A stretch of DNA of 28,746 nucleotides from CAYTMY01 sp964618075 (lineage in GTDB: Bacteria; Bacillota; Clostridia; Eubacteriales; Anaerofustaceae), in NCBI GenBank assembly GCA_964618075.1, contig CAZTZO010000019.1, forward strand, positions 1 through 28,746. The letters are read 5' to 3'. Below the pieces are notes generated by a model. The model was not told the DNA's origin. It made no database searches and saw only the letters and a list, made by a program, of their open reading frames with translations. Below, in pieces: positions 1-6,577 of the stretch. The first letter of the stretch is position 1, and each line of letters starts with the position of its first letter. The position numbers were made by a program, and so were the translations under genes.

Positions 1-2
1 AA

Positions 3-76
3 TGGAGCGGGTGAAGGGGATCGAACCCTCGCAACCAGCTTGGAAGGCTGGGGCTCTACCACTGAGCTACACCCGC
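3..76 (-). tRNA. tRNA-Gly, anticodon UCC
   Basis: Read on the minus strand this folds as a complete cloverleaf. A 7-bp acceptor stem pairs GCGGGTG with CACCCGC. The D arm contains AGCTCAGTGGTAGAG, the anticodon loop is CTTCCAA (anticodon TCC), and the T arm is GAGGGTTCGATCCCC with a GTTCGAT loop. The discriminator is T and the CCA end is encoded (positions 3-5). UCC reads GGA and GGG glycine codons. The gene lies downstream of cadA on the same strand but has its own promoter. Confidence 0.97.
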
Positions 77-89
77 AAACGCGAGTATT

Positions 90-118
90 AGTATATGATA
101 ATCGAAGATAAAAGTCAA
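90..118 (-). promoter_or_regulatory. Sigma-A promoter of tRNA-Gly
   Basis: On the minus strand there is a -35 TTGACT (113-118), a 17-bp spacer and a -10 TATACT (90-95). The start would fall about 7 bases further on, just before the mature tRNA 5' end at 76. The match is near consensus, as expected for a tRNA gene. The rest of the gap up to cadA (119-174) shows no hairpin, so cadA transcripts may also read into the tRNA. Confidence 0.8.
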
Positions 119-174
119 TAATTATATTAACACTTATTACACACTTCTTGCAATAAAGTATATTAAAACGATTC

Positions 175-2031
175 TCATTTATTAAGCTTCATAGCTCTTA
201 AAGAATTAAGTATCGCAAGAAGAGCCACTCCGACATCTGCAAATACCGCCGCCCACATGCTGGCTATACCCAAAGCGCAAAGCACGAGTATTGCAACCTT
301 TATGACAATAGCTCCATATACATTTTGATTGGCAATCTTGATCGTCTTTTTAGATATAGCTATGGCACTAGCTATCTTTGAAGGCTCGTCTGTCAATATT
401 ACGATATCGCTCGCCTCTATGGCAGCGTCACTTCCAAGTCCTCCCATGGATATCCCAATATCCGCTCTTGCAAGAACAGGCGCGTCGTTAATGCCGTCTC
501 CGACAAAGGCAAGTACGCTTCCGGGAGTTTTAAGCTTGAGTAAGTCTTCGATTTTTTCTACTTTATCTATAGGGAAAAGATCGCTGTATATCATATCTAT
601 TCCGAGAATGCCGCCTATATAATCCGCGATTTTTTTATTGTCGCCGCTTACAAGCACGGTCTTTTTTATGCCTATTTGTTTTAATGAGGTGATCGCTTGC
701 TTTGCGTCAGACTTGATTTCATCAGCAATAGTCAAATAGCCCGCAAATGTACCGTTTACGGCGATATATACGTTTGTTAGGGGAGAAGGGCTTTGCTTGT
801 AACTGATATCGTTTGTTTCCATCAGCTTTCTGTTGCCTATGAGTATTTCTTTATTGTCGATTACAGCTGATATACCATATCCTGCCTTTTCCTGTATTGT
901 TTGGATATGTTTCTCGTCGATATCCTTTGAGTATGCTTTTTTTATCGAGCTTGCAATGGGATGCGACGAATAATTCTCACTGTATGCAGCGTAGTATAAT
1001 AAATCTTCCTTTTCAAATCCGTTAAAAGCGCATATATCCTGAACTGTGAATACTCCCTTTGTCAAAGTTCCCGTTTTGTCAAAGGCGACTATTTCGGTTT
1101 TGCTGAGGGCCTCTAAATAATTACTTCCTTTAACTAAAATCCCGTTCTTTGCTGCGGCTCCTATTCCGGAAAAAAAGCTTAAGGGCACTGAAATGACAAG
1201 GGCGCACGGACATGACACGACAAGAAATGAAAGCGCTCTGTACAGCCATATGTTAAAATCCATCTTAAAAAAAACAGTAGGTATCACAGCGATAAAAACT
1301 GCGCAAAATACCACAATAGGAGTATAGTAACGTGCAAATTTGGTTATAAACGCTTCGGATTTCGATTTTTTATCTGAGGCATTTTCTATCAGCTCCAGTA
1401 TTTTTGAGGCTGTGGATTCGCTGAATTCCTTCGTGACCTCTGCTTCTATTAACCCTGTAACATTGATACATCCGCTGAGTATTTCGCTGCCGCAAGAAGC
1501 ATATCGTTGAACGCTTTCTCCCGTGATTGCCGATGTGTCTATATATGTCGTTCCTTTTGTGATAATAGCGTCCAAGGGTATTTTTTCTCCGGGAGCAATG
1601 AGTATGATATCTCCCGTTTTAACATTTTCAGGATCGGTTTGCACTGTTTGTGCGTTTATAATAACGTTTGCTGTATCTGCGCGCAGATTCATTAGATCCG
1701 TTATACTGCTGCGGGAGCTTTCAACGGCCTTTTGCTGAAAATATTCACCCAGTTGATAGAACAGCATTACCGCAACAGCTTCCTCATATTCTCCTATAAA
1801 AAATGCGCCTATTGTAGCTATGGACATCAGAAAATTTTCGTTAAAGATATCCGCGGAGAATATTTTTTTTACTGCCTTGTATAGTACATCGTATCCGCTT
1901 ATTATATATGAAACGATGTATATGCCGTAATATATATATTCATTAAAGCCTGCAACCAGATTTTTATACAACAATCCGCATATTAGAAGTGCGACTCCTA
2001 TAACAATACGCAGTAAATATTTGTTTTTCAT
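175..2031 (-). CDS. cadA: Zn/Cd/Pb-type heavy-metal P1B ATPase
   Basis: A 618-residue ATP-driven pump in the cytoplasmic membrane that should export Zn2+, Cd2+ or Pb2+. Seen directly: N-terminal membrane helices from about residue 6, actuator-domain TGE (170-172), the metal-site CPC (274-276) followed by SVP, phosphorylation motif DKTGT (D318), the HP pair (H357-P358) and the hinge motif GDGINDAP near residue 512. The CPC plus a lysine in the seventh helix and an aspartate in the eighth (ADVG near the C-terminus) fit the divalent-metal P1B-2 subgroup rather than Cu+ pumps. The usual N-terminal HMA domain is absent and is encoded separately by the gene just upstream. A GGAAAGGA ribosome site lies in the end of that gene, three bases separating the two reading frames. 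The exact metal cannot be read from sequence. Confidence 0.93.
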   Translation of the reverse strand: MKNKYLLRIVIGVALLICGLLYKNLVAGFNEYIYYGIYIVSYIISGYDVLYKAVKKIFSADIFNENFLMSIATIGAFFIGEYEEAVAVMLFYQLGEYFQQKAVESSRSSITDLMNLRADTANVIINAQTVQTDPENVKTGDIILIAPGEKIPLDAIITKGTTYIDTSAITGESVQRYASCGSEILSGCINVTGLIEAEVTKEFSESTASKILELIENASDKKSKSEAFITKFARYYTPIVVFCAVFIAVIPTVFFKMDFNIWLYRALSFLVVSCPCALVISVPLSFFSGIGAAAKNGILVKGSNYLEALSKTEIVAFDKTGTLTKGVFTVQDICAFNGFEKEDLLYYAAYSENYSSHPIASSIKKAYSKDIDEKHIQTIQEKAGYGISAVIDNKEILIGNRKLMETNDISYKQSPSPLTNVYIAVNGTFAGYLTIADEIKSDAKQAITSLKQIGIKKTVLVSGDNKKIADYIGGILGIDMIYSDLFPIDKVEKIEDLLKLKTPGSVLAFVGDGINDAPVLARADIGISMGGLGSDAAIEASDIVILTDEPSKIASAIAISKKTIKIANQNVYGAIVIKVAILVLCALGIASMWAAVFADVGVALLAILNSLRAMKLNK

Positions 2032-2034
2032 GTG

Positions 2035-2259
2035 CTATTTTATCCTTTCCACTTTTACGTCAGGCTCTGTCTTTTTCACGATACGTTCTATTTCACAGAG
2101 TAATTGAGTATCCTTTTCATCATCTGTTTCTATTGTAAGCTTTGTCGTCAAAAAATTTACATTTGCACTCTTGACTTTGTCAAGCTTTTTTATTTTGTTT
2201 TCTATCTTTGAAGCACAATTTGCACAGTCTAGTCCGTTAAGTCTGTAAATAAGCGTCAT
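2035..2259 (-). CDS. Stand-alone heavy-metal-associated (HMA) domain protein
   Basis: A 74-residue protein with the ferredoxin-like HMA fold of metallochaperones. The metal-binding CxxC is in GLDCANCAS (C12 and C15) and is followed by an alternating strand-helix pattern, ending with a basic tail. It lies between the ArsR repressor (2-base gap) and the ATPase (3-base gap), so the three are translated from one message. In most CadA pumps this domain is the N-terminal part of the ATPase, so here it appears to be either a split-off domain or a soluble chaperone delivering metal to the pump. Which of the two cannot be told from sequence. Confidence 0.9.
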   Translation of the reverse strand: MTLIYRLNGLDCANCASKIENKIKKLDKVKSANVNFLTTKLTIETDDEKDTQLLCEIERIVKKTEPDVKVERIK

Positions 2260-2261
2260 TT

Positions 2262-2639
2262 TTATTTCTCCGTTTCTTCTTCTATATGTTGTATTCCCAT
2301 AGTGAGTATCTGAACGACATGCTCATCGGCGAGTGAATAAAAAACTACCTTTCCCTCTCTCCTGAATTTAACGATGTTGTTCTCTCGTAAAATTTTCAGC
2401 TGGTGTGATATGGCGGATTTTGTCATATTAAAAAGTGCGGCAAGGTCACACACACACATTTCGTCTACTGACAACGCGCACAATATTTTGCTGCGAGTAC
2501 TGTCGCCGAATATCTTGAAAAAATCAGCCAGATCATACAGTTCATTTTCGTCTGTCATCTCATCTTTTACTTTTTTTACGGTTTCGGCATGGATTACATC
2601 GCAATCACAGCCGATATCGGTCATTTTATTATTTACCAT
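2262..2639 (-). CDS. cadC: ArsR/SmtB-family metal-responsive repressor, CadC type
   Basis: A 125-residue winged-helix repressor, expected to leave DNA when it binds Cd, Pb or Zn. The helix-turn-helix spans about residues 61-90 (MCVCDLAALF, then KSAISHQLKIL). Both metal sites of the family are visible. The alpha-3N site has cysteines C62 and C64 plus N-terminal C11 and C13. The alpha-5 site has D105, H107, H118 and E121 in the DxH-x10-HxxE spacing of SmtB. A GAGGTG ribosome site precedes the ATG. It is the first gene of the metal operon and should repress its own promoter through the inverted repeats just upstream. Confidence 0.92.
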   Translation of the reverse strand: MVNNKMTDIGCDCDVIHAETVKKVKDEMTDENELYDLADFFKIFGDSTRSKILCALSVDEMCVCDLAALFNMTKSAISHQLKILRENNIVKFRREGKVVFYSLADEHVVQILTMGIQHIEEETEK

Positions 2640-2650
2640 ACTTACACCTC

Positions 2651-2670
2651 AGTTGAATCATCTTTCAACT
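2651..2670. promoter_or_regulatory. Downstream operator-like inverted repeat of the cad operon
   Basis: A perfect 7-6-7 inverted repeat, AGTTGAA then six bases then TTCAACT, between the -10 region and the cadC ribosome site. Its TTGAA half-sites resemble those of SmtB/ArsR-family operators. It is about 28 bp centre to centre from a second repeat overlapping the promoter, so two repressor dimers could bind. Its role as an operator is inferred from position and half-site. Confidence 0.65.
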
Positions 2671-2673
2671 GTT

Positions 2674-2700
2674 ATTATAGTTGAATATACGTTCAATTGA
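2674..2700 (-). promoter_or_regulatory. cad operon promoter with overlapping operator
   Basis: A perfect -10 hexamer TATAAT on the minus strand (2674-2679). No good -35 is seen at 16-18 bp. The would-be spacer is occupied by an imperfect inverted repeat TTGAA-n6-TTCAA (2681-2696), the same half-site as in the neighbouring repeat at 2651-2670. Repressor bound here would cover the promoter. Confidence 0.65.
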
Positions 2701-2713
2701 TAGTCTTCATCAT

Positions 2714-2750
2714 CAAAAAATAAAAAAATCCGTCTCTTTATTGAGACGGA
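2714..2750 (-). terminator. Rho-independent terminator of the aspS-gatC operon
   Basis: On the minus strand an 8-bp perfect stem TCCGTCTC / GAGACGGA (2729-2750) with a 6-base loop is followed by a run of T broken by one A. It closes the long minus-strand operon 46 bases after the E2-like gene and insulates the cad promoter beyond it. Confidence 0.88.
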
Positions 2751-2796
2751 CTGATTTTAAACGGTGTATTATAAATATATTTTTGAATATTTACGA

Positions 2797-3639
2797 TCAT
2801 TCTTTCGGAAAATCCCTGTTTACAACGCTCGGCGGCCCCTCCAAAAGGGTAGGGTCTTTCAAATATGATTTTATTCTTTGGAACGTTGTTGCAAAATAAC
2901 TGCCGGAGCATATTCGCTCGTCCATGACGATACCAAGCGGCATACATCTTTCGTATACTATTTCTCCCTTCACGCGTTTTGCTACTTCGCGCGCATTTCC
3001 CATAGCTATGATAAGGCTTGTGGTTCCGAATTCGTATATATGATGATAAATGTGGTTTGTCCTGATGCTTGCAAGGTTTGTAATTACCATAGAAACGTGG
3101 AAGGGGCTGGCATCTATGATAGCTTTAGGAAGCAGTCCGAATTTATCCAAAACCTTGAATAAGCCGACTCCGAAGTTGACTAAACCCGGGATAGATAATA
3201 AAGTCTGCATCAGCTTATCCGTTTTATTTTCGTTGGCAAGCTTTCTGTTTTCTTCCACATAAGCGTCCATTTTGTTCTGAACTGTAAATATATCATCCTC
3301 AAGCTCGAACTTTACCTTGTTCATTGTTCCGTCGTCGATACCGGGCTTTAAGACGACCATACCGACTGCAAATTCGTTCCTGGCGTATATTTTTTTGTTC
3401 ACTATAAATCTGTTAAGAGCCGGATATTCGGCTGAGGCTCTGAGTATAGCGGCTGTTATAAGTCCGAGGTGCGATACTCTGTGTCCTTCATCGCGTACCT
3501 TGTGAAGATACTTGTCCATTGGCTCGAGCGGTATATCAAGGGTTATCATATTCATGGAATCCATACGCTTACTCATTATATACGGTATAATCGTATACAT
3601 CGGATCCACGCGTTTTATTCTTTTACCGTCTTTTCTCAT
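2797..3639 (-). CDS. E2-acyltransferase-fold protein lacking the catalytic motif
   Basis: A 280-residue protein resembling the catalytic domain of 2-oxoacid dehydrogenase E2 acyltransferases (chloramphenicol-acetyltransferase fold). Supporting stretches are the C-terminal ASPFHVSMVITNLAS region and MPLGIVMDERICSGSYFA. There is no lipoyl domain and no E1/E3-binding domain, and no dehydrogenase genes are nearby. In true E2 enzymes the active site is DHRxxDG; here the aligned residues are DERICSG (240-246), so the catalytic His is Glu and the Asp is Ser. Acyl transfer by the usual mechanism therefore looks impossible. The start is supported by a GGAG site. It is the last gene of the aspS-gatC, gatA, gatB unit, after a 63-base gap, and ends before a terminator. 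Its function is unknown. From memory similar stand-alone proteins occur in other Clostridia. Confidence 0.75.
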   Translation of the reverse strand: MRKDGKRIKRVDPMYTIIPYIMSKRMDSMNMITLDIPLEPMDKYLHKVRDEGHRVSHLGLITAAILRASAEYPALNRFIVNKKIYARNEFAVGMVVLKPGIDDGTMNKVKFELEDDIFTVQNKMDAYVEENRKLANENKTDKLMQTLLSIPGLVNFGVGLFKVLDKFGLLPKAIIDASPFHVSMVITNLASIRTNHIYHHIYEFGTTSLIIAMGNAREVAKRVKGEIVYERCMPLGIVMDERICSGSYFATTFQRIKSYLKDPTLLEGPPSVVNRDFPKE

Positions 3640-3702
3640 TTTGCTGCTCCTTAATAAATTAGTAGCTTTATGACTTTACGTTAGTTGTATGTACACAGAA
3701 TA

Positions 3703-5130
3703 TCACAAAGATAACATTTTATCTATTAATTCTTCCAATTTTGACACATCGGCAAGACCGTTGGAGAGACCCATGGATTTGCCCACTATCGCTTGTTTAG
3801 CCGCAAGCTTTCCGTTCTTAAAGTCTTTTACGGCTTTTTCGCTCATGTTTATTGCTTCTTCTGCAATTTTTTCAAGGAGCTGCTCGTCTTTTATTATAAA
3901 AAGATTCATTTCTTTTATAATATCATACGGCTCTCGGTCTTTTTCCCACATGATACGAACAACCTTTTTTAATGTTGTAGTGTTTATTTCTTCTTTTTCA
4001 TACATATCTATAAGTGACGTTAAATGCTCCGCTTTAATTGGAATATCATTTTCACTGTTTGCTCGTAAACTGAAAATTTCTCCGATAATAAGCTTTGCAA
4101 GCGTTTTGGACGAAACACATAGCTTAGCACATTTTTCAAAATAATCGGCAACGTTTTTTTCTACTACGATAAGCTGAGCATCGGATGAGGTGAGCTTGTA
4201 ATCCGTTATATATCGTTTTTTTCTTTCGTCGGGCAGCTCGGGTATGGAAGATCTTATACTGTTGATATAATTTTCGTCAGTTATAATAGGTGCAAGATCG
4301 GGATCTGGAAAATACCTGTAGTCATCGGAATTTTCCTTTGAGCGCATCGGATATGTTTTGTTTGAGGAAGGGTCGAAGCGTCTGGTTTCCTGTGTAATAG
4401 ACTCTCCGTTTTCTATATCCTCGATTTGACGTTTATATTCATATTCTATAGCCTTCTGTATCGCAACAAATGAGTTGAGGTTTTTTATTTCCGCTCTTGT
4501 ACCGAGCTTTTTTGCGTTTGCCTCCTTTACGGAAATGTTAACATCGCAGCGCATGGAGCCTTCCTGCATTTTGCAGTCTGAAACGCCGGAATATACCAAT
4601 ATAGCCTGAAGCTTTCGTAAAAAAGTGTCCACCTGTTTTGCGCTTGACAGATCAGGGTATGTGACTATCTCTATAAGAGGTACTCCGCATCTGTTGTAAT
4701 CGCAATATGTCGTTGCGTCGTCATTATGGATAAGCTTTCCGGCGTCTTCCTCTATATGTATTCTTTCTATTCTGATATCCTTTGATTCATTGTCACACTC
4801 TATTGTCAATTTGCCCTCTCTGCAAAGAGGAAGATCGAACTGAGAAATCTGATATGCCTTCGGAAGATCCGGATAAAAGTAATTTTTTCTGTCCTGTTTT
4901 GAAAAATTTGTTATGCTGCAGTTTGTGGATAGTCCCGCTTTTACGGCATATTCGACTACCTTCTCATTCAAAACAGGAAGGGTTCCGGGCATACCCATAC
5001 ATACGGGACAGCATTGAGTATTGGGCTTTGCTCCGAATTCAGTAGAGCAGCTGCAAAAGATTTTTGTTTTTGTTTTAAGCTCAACATGAACCTCAAGCCC
5101 TACTACCATATCGTATTGTATCTTAGTCAT
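3703..5130 (-). CDS. gatB: Asp-tRNA(Asn)/Glu-tRNA(Gln) amidotransferase subunit B
   Basis: A 475-residue kinase-like subunit that phosphorylates the tRNA-bound Asp or Glu side chain and then accepts ammonia from GatA. Visible are the N-terminal VGLEVHVEL motif, a zinc-type cysteine cluster (FCSCSTEFG then QCCPVCMGMPG), the kinase-core stretches DLPKAYQISQFDLPL and GSMRCDVNIS, the RYFPDPDL motif, and the helical tail/YqeY-like C-terminal domain that contacts tRNA. The length is normal for the family. Its ATG overlaps the end of gatA by 8 bases, implying translational coupling. It acts with the GatC domain of the upstream fusion and with GatA. Confidence 0.97.
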   Translation of the reverse strand: MTKIQYDMVVGLEVHVELKTKTKIFCSCSTEFGAKPNTQCCPVCMGMPGTLPVLNEKVVEYAVKAGLSTNCSITNFSKQDRKNYFYPDLPKAYQISQFDLPLCREGKLTIECDNESKDIRIERIHIEEDAGKLIHNDDATTYCDYNRCGVPLIEIVTYPDLSSAKQVDTFLRKLQAILVYSGVSDCKMQEGSMRCDVNISVKEANAKKLGTRAEIKNLNSFVAIQKAIEYEYKRQIEDIENGESITQETRRFDPSSNKTYPMRSKENSDDYRYFPDPDLAPIITDENYINSIRSSIPELPDERKKRYITDYKLTSSDAQLIVVEKNVADYFEKCAKLCVSSKTLAKLIIGEIFSLRANSENDIPIKAEHLTSLIDMYEKEEINTTTLKKVVRIMWEKDREPYDIIKEMNLFIIKDEQLLEKIAEEAINMSEKAVKDFKNGKLAAKQAIVGKSMGLSNGLADVSKLEELIDKMLSL

Positions 5131-6574
5131 TTTTCACTCCTTTTACGCTGTCTTCTATAGCGTAAGCTGCTCTGTAAAGCGTTGCTTCGTCAAATGCCTT
5201 TCCTATAAGCTGTAAGCCTATGGGAAGAGTGTCCTTTGAAATTGAATAAGGCATGGACAAGGCAGGCAATCCCGCAATATTTACCGGTACGGTATAAATA
5301 TCGCCCATATACATAGAAATAGGATCGCTTATTTTTTCGCCTATCTTATACGCAGGCGTCGGAGCAACGGGAGAAATAATAAAGTCACAGTTTGCGAATA
5401 TATCATTGAATTCTTTAACGATGACCGAACGTACCTGAAGCGCTTTTTTGTAATATGCATCGTAATATCCTGAGCTAAGGGCAAAGGAACCAAGCATAAT
5501 GCGCCTTTTTACTTCTTCGCCAAAGCCTTCGCTTCTTGTTTTTTTATAAAGCTCGTCCACCGATGTGCAACCTTCGCTTGAAAAGCCGTACTTCACTCCG
5601 TCAAAACGTGAAAGATTTGACGAGGCTTCGGCAGAGGATATTATATAGTATGAGGCAAGCGCATATTTAAGGCTTGGCATTTTGGATTCTATAAAGTGTG
5701 CTCCGAGACCTTCGAGTGTTTTGATTGCGTCCTTTACGGTTTCATAAACTTCTCTGTTTATACCTTCGGATAAAAATTCCGCAGGCACGCTGAAGCGCAT
5801 TCCTTTTATTTCTTTCCCGATAAATCGGGAAAAGTCTTCTTTTTCACGTTTTACGCAGGTGGAATCTCTGCGATCAAAAGAGACTATCTCATTCATAACA
5901 AGAGCATTGTCCCTTACATCCTTTGTAATAGGCCCGATTTGATCCAATGAAGAAGCAAAAGCTATCAGACCGTAACGTGATACTCTGCCGTATGTGGGCT
6001 TTGCGCCTACCACGCCGCAGAAGGACGAGGGTTGTCTTATAGACCCTCCGGTATCGCTTCCCAGAGCGAAAGGAGCTTCGTTTGCTGCCACGCTTGCCGC
6101 ACTTCCTCCGCTGCTTCCTCCAGGCACATATTGTGTATTGTGTGGATTCTTCGTAATTTTAAAATGAGAATTTTCTGTCGTCGAGCCCATAGCGAATTCG
6201 TCCATATTGAGCTTTCCGAGAAGTATGGTTTCGGAGAGCCTGTCCATAACATAAGCGTTGTAGGGAGGTATAAAATTCTCTAACATTTTTGATGCGCATG
6301 TGGTTTTTATCCCTTTTGTGCATATATTGTCTTTAATCGCAACGGGAATTCCTCCAAGATAAGACGAATTCTTGTCTTCGGATTGTCCGTTATCAAACGC
6401 TCTGGCGGCATCGAGCGTTTTTTTGCGATCATAGGTAATATAAGCGCATATTTCATCGTCGTGTTTTTCAATATTGTCACAGTAAGCTTTTGTTATTTCT
6501 TCTGAGGAAATCGTCTTATCTTTGATTGCCTGTGACAATTCGGCTACTTTCATTTCCAGTATATCGTTTGTCAT
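5123..6574 (-). CDS. gatA: Asp-tRNA(Asn)/Glu-tRNA(Gln) amidotransferase subunit A
   Basis: A 483-residue glutaminase of the amidase-signature family that releases ammonia from glutamine and channels it to GatB. The Ser-cisSer-Lys triad is intact: K81 in GIPVAIKDN, S154 in the GGSSGGS stretch, and the nucleophile S178 in SDTGGSIRQP. Motifs GKLNMDEFAMG and GAKPTYGRVSR are also present. It starts three bases after the aspS-gatC fusion ends, with a GGAG site inside the end of that gene, and overlaps gatB by 8 bases. The subunit order C-A-B is the usual one, except that gatC is supplied as the tail of aspS. Confidence 0.97.
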   Translation of the reverse strand: MTNDILEMKVAELSQAIKDKTISSEEITKAYCDNIEKHDDEICAYITYDRKKTLDAARAFDNGQSEDKNSSYLGGIPVAIKDNICTKGIKTTCASKMLENFIPPYNAYVMDRLSETILLGKLNMDEFAMGSTTENSHFKITKNPHNTQYVPGGSSGGSAASVAANEAPFALGSDTGGSIRQPSSFCGVVGAKPTYGRVSRYGLIAFASSLDQIGPITKDVRDNALVMNEIVSFDRRDSTCVKREKEDFSRFIGKEIKGMRFSVPAEFLSEGINREVYETVKDAIKTLEGLGAHFIESKMPSLKYALASYYIISSAEASSNLSRFDGVKYGFSSEGCTSVDELYKKTRSEGFGEEVKRRIMLGSFALSSGYYDAYYKKALQVRSVIVKEFNDIFANCDFIISPVAPTPAYKIGEKISDPISMYMGDIYTVPVNIAGLPALSMPYSISKDTLPIGLQLIGKAFDEATLYRAAYAIEDSVKGVKND

Positions 6575-6577
6575 TTT

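Noticed and set aside
3689..4144. A 151-codon plus-strand frame over gatB
   Set aside because: It is antisense to well-conserved gatB, Ser/Phe rich as expected of a shadow frame, with no family likeness.
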